Notes: generated by a model from the sequence alone, not told the origin. 42,236 nucleotides of DNA from a bacterium (GCA_028821235.1 JAPPGV010000136.1:1-42236); one strand, 5' to 3'. Counted from the first letter of the stretch, positions 1 to 8,465 are shown. Translations and numbers: made by a program.

Positions 1-45
1 GGCGACCAGCGAGATCAGCAGGTTGGTGATGGCGTCCATGTCCAT
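1..45 (-). CDS. Possible start of a leftward gene cut by the window edge
   Basis: Reading leftward from an ATG at 45 gives 15 open codons (MDMDAITNLLISLVA) before the sequence ends. A second in-frame ATG lies at 39. It follows the 3HCDH-like gene in the same orientation after a 124-nt gap, and that gap shows no other gene. Fifteen residues are too few to assign a family, so this is only a candidate start. Confidence 0.3.
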   Translation of the reverse strand, partial: MDMDAITNLLISLVA

Positions 46-169
46 GAACGTATCATTCTAATCGCTGCCTTAGAACCCCCTATTCTTCGCGTTCTCACGA
101 TCCCATCGGTACGGAAGCGTGGAAGCACCGACCTTGAACCGGTGATGCCCGCCCTTAGGAGGACCACAG

Positions 170-1141
170 TCAATCTGACCGACGGCGCCGATCAGACTCC
201 AGACGCATCAACTCCCGGTCACGCCAGAGCACCTGATCGTCCCGGCGGGACGACGGGAATCTGGACTCCAGGTCCTCGGCCACCCGCTGCACCACGTCGG
301 ATGCCCACGGGTCTTCCTGACCGCGCTCCATCCCGATCCGACCGTATACGGGGCCCATGAACCCGGCATGGGCGACGATGCCGCCCCGAATGTTCAACTC
401 GGCGACGGCCAGGGGGCCGATCACCGACCACCGCCGGGCCAATCCCTCGGACACCACCAGGTCGAGATCAGCCGGCGAGACCACTCCGTCCCTGACCAGC
501 AACAGGGCCTCCCGGAGCAGCGCGCCCTGTAGCCGGTTGAAGACCAGACAATCGATCTCGTGGTGGACCGTGACCGGCAGCATCCCGGCGGCAGAGAACA
601 GCTCGCGGGCCGCATCCACCGTCTCCCCGGCGGTGAACGGCGCCGGCGCCAGCTCGACCACCCGGATCAGGTAGGGCGGGTTGCCGGGATGGGCGAGCAG
701 GCACCGAGAGCGTCCGGCAAGCCCGGCGGCTATCCCGGAGATGGTCATGGAGGAGGAGGAACTGGCTAGCGTGGTGGCGTCATCCGCGCCCTCGTCCATC
801 CTCTCGAACAGTTCGAGCTTGAGGGGAAGGGACTCGGGAGCACACTCCTGGACATGGACGGCGCCGTCCATCGCCTCGCTCAGATCGCCGGTGACCGCCA
901 GCCGGGCGACAATCTCGCCGGGCGCCTCGTCCAGAAGACCGAAGCCGTCCAACTCGCCCAGCCGGACCTTCACCTCCTCGACCAGGACCCCGCGACGGCG
1001 CCCCTCCGGTTCGAACACCGTGGTGACGTGGCCGGCCCGAGCGAAGACGATCGCCCAGCCGACACCGATCGACCCTCCCCCGACTATGCCTATTCGACCG
1101 CGGCCACGGTCATGCCGAGCCGGGGAGTCCGATCCTCCCAC
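170..1141 (-). CDS. 3-hydroxyacyl-CoA dehydrogenase-family protein (L-gulonate 3-dehydrogenase/lambda-crystallin-like)
   Basis: A 323-residue NAD-dependent dehydrogenase of the 3HCDH superfamily. The N-terminal Rossmann fold shows GGGSIG at residues 21-26, followed by an acidic FEPEG segment. The substrate region has a serine run near 126-130, and HPGNPPYLIRVVELAP begins at H149. That resembles the HPxNPPxxxPxVExxP block of CryL/L-gulonate 3-dehydrogenases rather than long-chain acyl-CoA enzymes, so a hydroxy acid or sugar acid substrate is likely. L-carnitine dehydrogenases share this fold and remain possible. The start is a GTG at 1141; an in-frame TAA lies immediately upstream and no good Shine-Dalgarno site is visible. 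It follows the DapA-like gene, separated by a repeat element, and probably belongs to the same transcription unit. Confidence 0.85.
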   Translation of the reverse strand: MGGSDSPARHDRGRGRIGIVGGGSIGVGWAIVFARAGHVTTVFEPEGRRRGVLVEEVKVRLGELDGFGLLDEAPGEIVARLAVTGDLSEAMDGAVHVQECAPESLPLKLELFERMDEGADDATTLASSSSSMTISGIAAGLAGRSRCLLAHPGNPPYLIRVVELAPAPFTAGETVDAARELFSAAGMLPVTVHHEIDCLVFNRLQGALLREALLLVRDGVVSPADLDLVVSEGLARRWSVIGPLAVAELNIRGGIVAHAGFMGPVYGRIGMERGQEDPWASDVVQRVAEDLESRFPSSRRDDQVLWRDRELMRLESDRRRRSD

Positions 1142-1168
1142 TTACTCAAGCGCGAGCGGGGTAGTGGT

Positions 1169-1334
1169 TAGTGGTCTGTCTGCGAAACAACCGGGTGCTC
1201 TGGCGGCCATCGGCGCCCCGTCGCTGCGTTCCGCTTCCTCAACGTACCCTGCGGGTACGCCTTCGTCAGCGGGCCTTGCGAGGAACACCGCTGCCGACGC
1301 CATACCACACCGCCATTACACAGACAGACCACTA
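1169..1334. repeat. 166-bp MITE-like element with 14-bp perfect terminal inverted repeats (family 1, copy a)
   Basis: TAGTGGTCTGTCTG at 1169-1182 is the exact reverse complement of 1321-1334. The interior holds a perfect hairpin, CGTACCC-TGC-GGGTACG, at 1243-1259. The outer unit TAGTGGT is doubled at 1162-1175. The right end (1332-1334) supplies the TAG stop of the DapA-like gene. Just inside the left end, GCGAAACAACC and GTGCTCTGGCG recur in the shorter element at 19345-19418, which shows that this is a family. There is no room for a transposase, so it would be non-autonomous. Confidence 0.75.
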
Positions 1335-2264
1335 GAGACCGAACGACTCGGCCAGCGAATCGGCCTCCTCGACCAGCGGCATCAGCCTCGCCATCCGTTC
1401 GCGGCCCTCCTCGCCCAACTCGGCGTAGGTGGTCAGCGGCGCTCTCACGTCACCCATCGGGTGACCGACCGCGGCCGCGAGCGCCTTGGAGTAGCACTGG
1501 TGGCCATAGGTCGGATGGCCCTCGGCGATCGCGTGCTCGATCCGGTCGATCGGGCGCCAGATGGCCCGGGCGTCGTCGATACGGCCGGCCTCGAGCAGCT
1601 CGAAGATACGGCCGGAAGCCCGAGGTAGGTAGTTGCCGAACGGGTTGACGTAGCCGATCGCCCCAAGCAGGTAGGAGTCGACCACCCACTCACCGGCGTA
1701 TACCTTCATCCGGCCCCCGGAGGCTTCTATCACCTCCGGCACGCGGGAGAGATGCATGCTGGACTCCTTGACGTACTGCACCGACTCCAACTCCAAACAC
1801 AGCTTGGCCTGGAGCTTGGCCGACATGTCCACATTGGAGGTGACCGGGTTGTTGTAGAGCATGATCGGGATCGAGATGGCCGCGTCGATCGCCTCGTAGT
1901 ACCTGAAAATCTCGTCGTCGGTGGGCGTGTAGTAGTAGGGCGGGATGATCATCACGCCGTCGGCGCCCAGATCCTCCGCCTGGCGGCTGTGGCGGACCGC
2001 ATTCGGCGTGTGGGCGTTCATCGTGCCGATGATCACCGGCATGCGCCCATCGATGTGGTTGACGTACGTCTCCACGATCTGGCGGCGCTCCTCGTCGCTC
2101 ACCGTCAGGAACTCCCCCGTGCTGCCCAGCGCGATGATTCCCGGCACGCCGACCTCCAGCTGCCAGTCCAGGAAGTTCTTCAACGCTCCGAAGTCGATGC
2201 CCGAGGCGTCCTCCGTGAAAGGAGTGACCGATACCGTGTAACTGCCCCGAAACTCTTTGGCCAT
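1332..2264 (-). CDS. DapA-family (dihydrodipicolinate synthase/N-acetylneuraminate lyase-type) aldolase or deaminase
   Basis: A 310-residue class I aldolase-fold enzyme working through a lysine Schiff base. GSTGE lies at 47-51 (phosphate/carboxylate loop), the catalytic tyrosine region IMLYNNP near 135-140, and the Schiff-base lysine is K166 in YVKES. PPYYYTPT near 108-115 is common in non-lysine-pathway members. The ATG at 2264 was chosen because GGAGG lies 5 nt upstream; the adjacent ATG at 2267 is too close to it. It follows an HcnAB-type dehydrogenase, not lysine biosynthesis genes, so a catabolic role is more likely. One family precedent is the deaminase acting after D-hydroxyproline dehydrogenase. 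True DapA cannot be excluded. The TAG stop falls in the end of the repeat element downstream. Confidence 0.88.
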   Translation of the reverse strand: MAKEFRGSYTVSVTPFTEDASGIDFGALKNFLDWQLEVGVPGIIALGSTGEFLTVSDEERRQIVETYVNHIDGRMPVIIGTMNAHTPNAVRHSRQAEDLGADGVMIIPPYYYTPTDDEIFRYYEAIDAAISIPIMLYNNPVTSNVDMSAKLQAKLCLELESVQYVKESSMHLSRVPEVIEASGGRMKVYAGEWVVDSYLLGAIGYVNPFGNYLPRASGRIFELLEAGRIDDARAIWRPIDRIEHAIAEGHPTYGHQCYSKALAAAVGHPMGDVRAPLTTYAELGEEGRERMARLMPLVEEADSLAESFGL

Positions 2265-2294
2265 CATTCCTCCAGTCGCCAGTCCTGCCACTCT

Positions 2295-2396
2295 AGGAGG
2301 GTACCGAAGAATCTCCAGGTTGGCCCCATAGCCGGCAACAAATCCCCGGGTCGAGACATGGCGGGCAAGCTAGCCCCGTCTCTCTCAGCACCTCCT
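2295..2396. repeat. 102-bp terminal-inverted-repeat element (family 2, copy a)
   Basis: It begins AGGAGGGTACCGAAGAA and ends TCTCTCAGCACCTCCT, an imperfect inverted repeat. Most of its length aligns with 8330-8432, including shared blocks such as GTTGGCCC, a TATCCGGC/TAGCCGGC block and CCCCGTCT near the right end. It fills most of the gap between the iron-sulfur flavoprotein gene and the DapA-like gene. Its right end at 2395-2397 provides the TAG stop of the upstream flavoprotein gene. No coding capacity is apparent. Confidence 0.75.
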
Positions 2397-4125
2397 AATC
2401 GGGCGCTATAGCAGTCCCGGCGACCTCGCCGATGGACACGGGGCGGATCGGGGCCTGGGGGGCGAAGCCGGAGAACTCCCCGAGCGCCAGTCCTGATGCC
2501 TCGGCGGCCACGGCGAGCACCGACGGGCTGCAGTAGCGGCCCTGGCACTTGCCCATGCCGGCCCGCGTCAGGCGCTTGGTCGCACCGGCAGACGTGGCGC
2601 CGCCGGCCGCTGCTTCTCGTAACTCGCCGAGGGTGACGGATTCGCACCGGCAGACGAGGGTGGTGTCGTGGGCCAACTCGGTTGTCAGTGGCTCCGCCCG
2701 ATAGAGGCCGCGGAGGTGGTGCTGGAAGCGCCGGTGCCGGAGGAGGGTCTTGCGGACGGGCGACAAGGCTCGGTCCAGGTGGTCGGGCGACACGGCTCCG
2801 AGGTCCGCCAGGACATCGCCGCCGGCGATGGCGCCGAGGGCGGTCGCCACGTAGGCGCCGTTGATCCCCCCGGCGTCTCCCACCACCCAGACCGAGTCGA
2901 GCGACGTCCGCCCGGTGGCTGTGCGAACCGCAACCAGCGTGCCGGAGCCCGGGTCGTAGCGATGATCGCACCCCAGGGCGCGGGAGATCTCGTTGGCCGG
3001 GATGAACCCGTAACCGAGGCAGACCGCGTCGGCGGCGAACTCCCGCTCCGTTCCCGGTACCGGACTGCCGAAAGCGTCCAGGCGGGCCACGACCGCCGCC
3101 TCCGCTCGCTCGTCGCCTCGTATCTCCACCACCGAGGCGCGGTCGATGACCGGAACCCGGGCCAGGGTGGTCCGGTAGGAGAACCCCTTGGCGACCAACT
3201 CCGGCGCTGCGGCAAGCATCCCGGCGCCGCTGCCGAGGTTGCGCCACCACCGGAGATCCGCCTGCTCGGCCAGCGCCACAACTTCGACCCCGGCTCTGAC
3301 CAGTTCGGCCGCAACCTGCATGTTGAGCGGGCCGTTGCCGGATAGGACCACCCGCTCCCCCGGGGCGACCTGGCTCGATCTGAGCAGGGTCTGGGCGGCC
3401 CCGGTCGTCATCACGCCGGGCAGGGTCCAGCCCGGGATGGGAACGGGTCGCTCGTGGGCACCGGTCGCGAGCACGAGCCGCCGGGGCCGGAACACCCAGT
3501 CGCAGTCCTCGCTCCTGGCGGCCAGCGAGTCGGGCGCGAAGGCCCCCCACAGGGTGACATCGTTGAGAAACCGGACCCCGGCTTCGTGCGCCCGAGCGAT
3601 CAGCTTGCGTCCGGCCCGGTACTGGGAATCGATCCGCGAATCGTCGATGGCCCGCTCCGGCGGAGGTTGCTTGTAGAACTGGCCTCCGAGCTTGGAGCGC
3701 TCGTCGATGACCACCACGTCAACCCCGTGCCCGGCGATGACCGAAGCCACCGAGAGACCTCCCGGCCCGCCACCGACCACCAGAACCGTCGGCGAGAGTT
3801 CACGCCTCGGTCGGTCGCCCGGGGAGACGTCCGGGGGTCCGGGAGCGGCCGGCTGCAGGCTTACCTCCTGCCCGTCCTCCACGCCGGTCATGCAGGCCAG
3901 CGTCCCCGGCCGATCATCGACCACCACCGCGCACTCGTGGCAGGCGCCCATCCCGCAGAAGACACCCCGCCGGCCTCCGTCCACCGCTTCGCGCAGACCC
4001 ATCTCGCCGTCAGCGACCAGCGCCGACGCCAGCGTATCGCCCACCACCCCCTCCACCGGATGGCCCTCGAAGGTCAGCCGGACCGATTCTGCGGGAGGCT
4101 CGACCCCCGGTACGCCGACCCGCAC
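2395..4125 (-). CDS. Fused HcnA/HcnB-type iron-sulfur FAD oxidoreductase (opine/D-imino acid dehydrogenase alpha subunit type)
   Basis: A 576-residue protein with three modules. Residues 1-100 are a ferredoxin-like [2Fe-2S] domain with C57, C62, C65 and C78 in the Fer2_4 spacing. Residues about 113-450 are an FAD/NAD(P) disulfide-reductase-type domain with GGGPGG at 118-123 and a second nucleotide site around LSGNGPLN. The C-terminal part is a BFD-like [2Fe-2S] domain with C492, C494, C527 and C532. In hydrogen cyanide synthase, opine oxidase and D-hydroxyproline dehydrogenase the first domain is usually a separate subunit of about 100 residues, so this is a fusion. Those enzymes also need a DadA-like FAD beta subunit, which is absent here; the only candidate lies at 18192-19334. 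The GTG start at 4125 lies 7 nt after gcvPB. The substrate is unproven. Confidence 0.88.
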   Translation of the reverse strand: MRVGVPGVEPPAESVRLTFEGHPVEGVVGDTLASALVADGEMGLREAVDGGRRGVFCGMGACHECAVVVDDRPGTLACMTGVEDGQEVSLQPAAPGPPDVSPGDRPRRELSPTVLVVGGGPGGLSVASVIAGHGVDVVVIDERSKLGGQFYKQPPPERAIDDSRIDSQYRAGRKLIARAHEAGVRFLNDVTLWGAFAPDSLAARSEDCDWVFRPRRLVLATGAHERPVPIPGWTLPGVMTTGAAQTLLRSSQVAPGERVVLSGNGPLNMQVAAELVRAGVEVVALAEQADLRWWRNLGSGAGMLAAAPELVAKGFSYRTTLARVPVIDRASVVEIRGDERAEAAVVARLDAFGSPVPGTEREFAADAVCLGYGFIPANEISRALGCDHRYDPGSGTLVAVRTATGRTSLDSVWVVGDAGGINGAYVATALGAIAGGDVLADLGAVSPDHLDRALSPVRKTLLRHRRFQHHLRGLYRAEPLTTELAHDTTLVCRCESVTLGELREAAAGGATSAGATKRLTRAGMGKCQGRYCSPSVLAVAAEASGLALGEFSGFAPQAPIRPVSIGEVAGTAIAPD

Positions 4126-4132
4126 GCTCGGA

Positions 4133-5689
4133 TCAGCCTTCGAGCCCGTTCTTGCGGCGGTACGCTCGCCAGGTGGTGGCCCACCGGTCGGGATCGTCCA
4201 GCCCGCTCCCGACCACCCGGTGGATGGGCTGGTTGTGGGGAGCGGTCTTGACCAACTCGGGATCGGTGCGTGCCTCCTCGCAGATGGCCGCTATGACATC
4301 GATCCAGTAGTCAAGGTCCTCGACCGACCACATCTCCCCCGCTTCGGGCGTGAACGGCTCCGGGATGAACCAGGGCTCGTGGCTCATCCAGAAGGCATCC
4401 ACGCCGTAGTCGACCATCCGGTTGGCGACGTCGACGGTGGTGACCCCGGTCTCCTCCGTGAGCTCGCCCAGGCTGTAGCGGGTCATCTCCATCCGGTACT
4501 CGTCCAGATGGGGTAGGCCCTTGGACACACCGGGGATCCGGAGTAGGCGGGTCTCCATGTAGTTGTTGGCCAGCAGCGACAGGTCGGCCGCCTCCTTGAC
4601 CCCCGCCGCGCCCAGCGCCCGGAGCCACGAGTAGGCCTTGATGATGACCGGGATGTTGCCCAGGTACTCGCGCACCTGCGTGCTGCCGGCGTGCTCGGGC
4701 ACCCTGATGGCGAACGCTCCGTCGTCTCCCTTGACCACCACCGGCGCGGTCAGGTACGGGGCCAGCTCTTCCGAGCACCCGTAGGCGCCCACCGCCGGTC
4801 CGCCGCCCGCCTTGGGAGCGCCGAAGGTCTTGTGAAGCATCATCATGCAGGCATCGAAGCCCAGATCCCGGGCCCGGATCCGGCCCATCACGCCGTTGAA
4901 GTTGGCGGTGTCGTAGAAGCAGAGCCCGCCCACGGAGTGGACGATGTCCACCCACTCCTTGATGTGGGGGTTGTAGATGCCGATGTCGTCCGGGTTGTTG
5001 ACCATCAGGGCCGCTGTACGCTCGGATGCCGCCGCCCGGAGCGCTTCCACCGACGCGTAGCCCTTCTCCTCGAGGGGAAGGTTGATCACGTCGAATCCGG
5101 CCGCCGCGGCGGTGGCGGGATTGCATGGATGGGCCTGGACGGTGGTGATGATCTCCCGCCGTTGGGCCAGATCTCCGCGGGCCTCGTGGTAGGCCCTGGT
5201 CACCGTGGCGTGGAGGAAGGCGGCGTCGGCGCCTCCTCCCGGCTGGAACACGAACTGGTCCATGCCGGTCAGATCCCGAAGCATCCGGTCGAGCCCATGG
5301 ATGACCTCTAGCGTGCCCTGGAGGGTCTCGACGTCCTGATCGGGATGGGTCTCGGCCACGAAAGGCTGCCGGGTGAGCGCCTCGGTAACGCGCGGGTTGT
5401 ACTTCATGGTGCAGGTGCCGAACAGGCTGATTCCCATCATCCCCAGCACCTCCTGGCTGAGATGCAGGTAGTGGCGCAGCACCTCGGGCTCCGAGAGCTC
5501 GGGTAGGTCGGCCGGGCGGCCCCGGCGCAGGGACTCGGGGATCAGGTCGGAGGTGTCACCCACCACCCCGTCGAGATCGGGTTCGTCCACGGGGAAGAGC
5601 TGCCCCCTGCGGCCCGGGGCGCCCATCTCCATCACCAGAGGCTCGTCCCAGACCGCGGCGTGGTACTTCCTCAATCCGTTGGTGGTCAT
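4133..5689 (-). CDS. gcvPB: Glycine dehydrogenase (aminomethyl-transferring) subunit 2
   Basis: A 518-residue C-terminal half of split P-protein, the PLP enzyme that decarboxylates glycine and passes the aminomethyl group to lipoyl H-protein. The PLP-binding lysine is K287 in MLHKTFGAPKAGGG. Conserved blocks TCTMKYNPR near 92-100 and FQPGGGADAAF near 148-158 match the family, as does the length of about 500. The ATG at 5689 overlaps the gcvPA stop in an ATGA (5686-5689), so the two halves are translationally coupled. No gcvT, gcvH or lpd lies in the window, so the rest of the cleavage system must be encoded elsewhere. Confidence 0.95.
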   Translation of the reverse strand: MTTNGLRKYHAAVWDEPLVMEMGAPGRRGQLFPVDEPDLDGVVGDTSDLIPESLRRGRPADLPELSEPEVLRHYLHLSQEVLGMMGISLFGTCTMKYNPRVTEALTRQPFVAETHPDQDVETLQGTLEVIHGLDRMLRDLTGMDQFVFQPGGGADAAFLHATVTRAYHEARGDLAQRREIITTVQAHPCNPATAAAAGFDVINLPLEEKGYASVEALRAAASERTAALMVNNPDDIGIYNPHIKEWVDIVHSVGGLCFYDTANFNGVMGRIRARDLGFDACMMMLHKTFGAPKAGGGPAVGAYGCSEELAPYLTAPVVVKGDDGAFAIRVPEHAGSTQVREYLGNIPVIIKAYSWLRALGAAGVKEAADLSLLANNYMETRLLRIPGVSKGLPHLDEYRMEMTRYSLGELTEETGVTTVDVANRMVDYGVDAFWMSHEPWFIPEPFTPEAGEMWSVEDLDYWIDVIAAICEEARTDPELVKTAPHNQPIHRVVGSGLDDPDRWATTWRAYRRKNGLEG

Positions 5690-7083
5690 CGGGTCACCTC
5701 CTCCAGCGCAGCGGTCAGGCGGTCAATGTCGGCCCGGCTATGCACCTCGGTCACGCAGTAGAGAGCGCTCTGGCCCAGATCGGGGAAGTCGCTGCTCAGG
5801 TCGCGGCCGCCGAAGATGCCGTGGTCCCTGAGGCGCCGGTTGATCTCGGCCACCGGGATGCCCGTGCCGTCGAAACCGACCACGAACTCCTTGAAGAAGC
5901 CGGTCGGCCATGGCAACGACACCCCCGGCACGGCTGCCAGTCGCCTGGCCGCGTAGTGGCTCCTCCGGAGGATCGCTCCGCCCAACTCCTCGAAGCCGGC
6001 CGGTCCCAGTACCGACATGTAGGCGGCGTTGGCGATCGCCCACAGATAGACCGAGTTCCCGGTCCAGTCCTTGCCGTCCTCCCGGGAGCCGTATGAACTC
6101 TGCTGGAAGAGAGCGAGTCCGAACGCCCGCTCCCCCTCGTGGGTGGTGTCGGTGAGGCTGACCTGAAGAGTGGGGTACTCCCGGGCGTAGCGTTCCTCGT
6201 CCCGGGTGGCGATGAAGCCCCCGACCCCGCCGCCGCCGTTCATGTGGATGCCGAGCGGCTGGGTGGTCCCGACCGCGATGTCGGCGCCGTAGTCGGAGGG
6301 CGGGACGATCACGCCGAGCGAGGTCGGATCGACGCCGACGATGGTCTCGGCCCCCGCGGCTCTGGCCATACGCGCGATCTCGGCGGCCCGATCCTCGATC
6401 ACACCGAGGTAGGCGGGGTTCTCGAAGTAGACCGCGGCAACTCCGTCGTCAAGACGGCTGTCGAGGTCGGCCAGGTCGAGGCGTCCGGTGGCCGGGTCGT
6501 AACCCACATGGGCGATCTCGATGTGGCCCTCCTGCTCCGGGAACCCGGCGTACGTGCGGGCCACGTCCAGACGCTGCGGATCCATGAGGGCCGGAACCAG
6601 GACCCGGCCGCGTCCCGTCATCCGGGTCGCCATCCGCATCGAGTGGCCCACGGCGGCGCCCCAGCTGTATACGGGCAGGCCCACGAATTCCATCCCCACC
6701 AACTCCCCCAACTGGCTGGCGAACTCGAACCAGGCCTGATTGCGGCCCAAGTCGGATGAACCTGTACCCCACACCGAGGTCAGGAACTCGCTGCGGGTCC
6801 ATATCTCATCACAAATGGCCGGCACGTGGTGCTGCCAGGTGCCGCCTCCCAGGAAGCTGAGGTTGTCCTCGCAGTGCTCGTTCTTCCCGAGCACCCCGGT
6901 CATATGTCGCTTCAGCTCCACCTCCGAGACGAGGGGCTCTGGCAGTTCGAACCGCCGGGTGGTCACATGTTCGTCGGGTATCTGCTCGAACAGTTCATCG
7001 ACGGTGGCCGCGCCGATCGCGTTGAGCATGTGCTTCTTGGTCTCCTCCGTAGAGTTGGCCATGTAGGGGTGGGCTCTGTTCAC
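5686..7083 (-). CDS. gcvPA: Glycine dehydrogenase (aminomethyl-transferring) subunit 1
   Basis: A 465-residue N-terminal half of split P-protein, partner of GcvPB in one PLP-dependent complex. It has the family blocks NLSFLGGGTWQHHVPA and YFENPAYLG, and the C-terminal alternation of GTGIPVAEIN and VTEVHS. A GTG start at 7083 is preferred because the HPYMANSTEE segment aligns with the usual N-terminus (PYxPNTEEDR); an internal ATG at 7062 is the alternative. It heads the leftward run and is divergent from the NAD-kinase-like gene, so its promoter should lie within 7084-7215, where I see no strong consensus. Confidence 0.95.
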   Translation of the reverse strand: MNRAHPYMANSTEETKKHMLNAIGAATVDELFEQIPDEHVTTRRFELPEPLVSEVELKRHMTGVLGKNEHCEDNLSFLGGGTWQHHVPAICDEIWTRSEFLTSVWGTGSSDLGRNQAWFEFASQLGELVGMEFVGLPVYSWGAAVGHSMRMATRMTGRGRVLVPALMDPQRLDVARTYAGFPEQEGHIEIAHVGYDPATGRLDLADLDSRLDDGVAAVYFENPAYLGVIEDRAAEIARMARAAGAETIVGVDPTSLGVIVPPSDYGADIAVGTTQPLGIHMNGGGGVGGFIATRDEERYAREYPTLQVSLTDTTHEGERAFGLALFQQSSYGSREDGKDWTGNSVYLWAIANAAYMSVLGPAGFEELGGAILRRSHYAARRLAAVPGVSLPWPTGFFKEFVVGFDGTGIPVAEINRRLRDHGIFGGRDLSSDFPDLGQSALYCVTEVHSRADIDRLTAALEEVTR

Positions 7084-7215
7084 TCCATCACACCTTCGGT
7101 CTCGCGCTGATCTTGCTGACCCCTAACTCTACCGATGGAGCCTGCGCCGCGGACCAGGTGGTGGACCGCACGCAATCTCGCACCTTCCACCGGCGGACCA
7201 CTAGCTTGGTGCGTC

Positions 7216-8331
7216 ATGGAGCAAGCTGGGCCCATCCGGTTGGGCTTGATCGTCAACCCGATCGCGGGAATGGGGGGATCGGTGGGCCTCCACGGCACCG
7301 ACGGTGACACCTACCGGCAGGCCGCCGCCCTCGGAGCGGTCCCCATCGCCCACCGGCGGGCGGGCCGGGCCGTCAGGTTGCTGGCGGACGCCCTACCAGA
7401 CCTGCCGATTCTCGCCGGCGGCTGTGACATGGGAGAGACCGTCGCTCGAGAGGCCGGGTTCCTACCGGAGGTGGTGCCGGTGCGGTCGGGCCCGACCACC
7501 TCGTCCGACACTCGCCGGGTAGCCGCCCGGATGTTGGAGGGGGGCGTCGGCTTGATCGCCTTCGCCGGAGGGGACGGGACCGCCCGCGACATCGTGGCGG
7601 TGGTCGGTACCGAGGTTCCAGTGGTGGGCATCCCCACCGGTGTCAAGATGCATTCCGCCGTGTTCGGGAACACGCCGGAGGCGGCCGGCGCCATGGCGGC
7701 CCGCTACCTGGCGACGCCTGACAAGGTCCCTCTGACCAGGCGAGAGGTGTTGGACGCCGGGGACGACCCGGGCCACGTAGCCGGCTTCTCGGTAGCATCC
7801 GTCCCCTTCGTCCGTGACCTTCTCCAGCCGGGCAAGGCCACCACGGCGCTCGGGGACGACGCCAGCCTGGACCGCCTGTGCAAGAAGCTCGCCGACGAAA
7901 TGGCGCCCGATCATCTCTACGTGCTCGGACCCGGCACCACGGTGGCCCGGATCCTCGACCACCTGGACCTGGAGGGGACCCTGGCCGGAGTGGACGTGGT
8001 TCGCGACCGCCGGATGGTCGCCGCCAACGTCACAGCCTCCGAACTGGTCGCCCTTCTGTCGCCAGGCGTTCCGGCCACGATCTACCTAGGGGTGATAGGC
8101 GGCCAGGGTTTCCTGCTCGGCAGAGGCAACCAGCAGATCAGCCCTGAGGTGGTCAGCCGGGTCGGGGAGGACAACGTAACGATCCTGGCAGGCGAGGAGA
8201 AGGTAAGCCTCCTGGACCCGCCCGTCCTCCGGGTGGACACCGGCGTGGAAGCGGCCCGGCCGGTCATGCTGGGATATCGCAGGGTCCACACCGCCCCCGG
8301 TCGCAGCACGGTCATGAAAGTGGTCACCTAG
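7216..8331 (+). CDS. ATP-NAD kinase/AcoX-family protein (COG3199 type)
   Basis: A 371-residue protein with the NAD-kinase fold. An N-terminal VNPIAGMGG block (13-21), the GGDGTARD nucleotide loop (118-125) and GIPTGVKMHSAVF are typical of COG3199 predicted ATP/polyphosphate-dependent NAD kinases and of AcoX. The C-terminal half has the family YVLGPGTT and VIGGQGFLLGRGNQQISPEV blocks. Family members often sit beside catabolic operons, but the reaction is mostly unproven. The ATG at 7216 was chosen because upstream codons (from 7135) are low-complexity and the conserved start aligns here. The TAG stop (8329-8331) overlaps the end of a family 2 repeat element. The gene is divergent from gcvPA and convergent with nagB. 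Confidence 0.85.
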   Translation: MEQAGPIRLGLIVNPIAGMGGSVGLHGTDGDTYRQAAALGAVPIAHRRAGRAVRLLADALPDLPILAGGCDMGETVAREAGFLPEVVPVRSGPTTSSDTRRVAARMLEGGVGLIAFAGGDGTARDIVAVVGTEVPVVGIPTGVKMHSAVFGNTPEAAGAMAARYLATPDKVPLTRREVLDAGDDPGHVAGFSVASVPFVRDLLQPGKATTALGDDASLDRLCKKLADEMAPDHLYVLGPGTTVARILDHLDLEGTLAGVDVVRDRRMVAANVTASELVALLSPGVPATIYLGVIGGQGFLLGRGNQQISPEVVSRVGEDNVTILAGEEKVSLLDPPVLRVDTGVEAARPVMLGYRRVHTAPGRSTVMKVVT

Positions 8332-8432
8332 GAGGGTACTGAAGAATGTCGAGTTGGCCCGTTATCCGGCGATGAGACCCCCGGTCAACGCATCGTGGGC
8401 CAAGCTATCCCCGTCTTTTTCAGCACCCTCCT
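8330..8432. repeat. 103-bp terminal-inverted-repeat element (family 2, copy b)
   Basis: AGGAGGGTACTGAAGAA at the left end pairs with TTTTTCAGCACCCTCCT at the right end with two mismatches in 17. It is clearly related to 2295-2396 along its whole length and differs by one base in length. It starts inside the TAG stop of the NAD-kinase-like gene and fills the convergent gap before nagB. In RNA its ends could form a long stem, so it may also act as a bidirectional terminator. There is no T-run, so this is inference. Confidence 0.75.
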
Positions 8433-8465
8433 GAACCGCCGACGACAGGACCGGTCCGAGCCCTC

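Noticed and set aside
2264-3550. A 428-codon minus-strand frame overlapping the flavoprotein gene
   Set aside because: The Arg/Gly/Pro-rich composition and overlap with a gene bearing complete cofactor motifs mark it as a shadow frame.
7195-7204. CGGACCACTAG-like family 1 terminus near the NAD-kinase-like start
   Set aside because: The match is short and the left partner (GTGGTGGACCGC) needs gaps; it could be a relic but is not supported.
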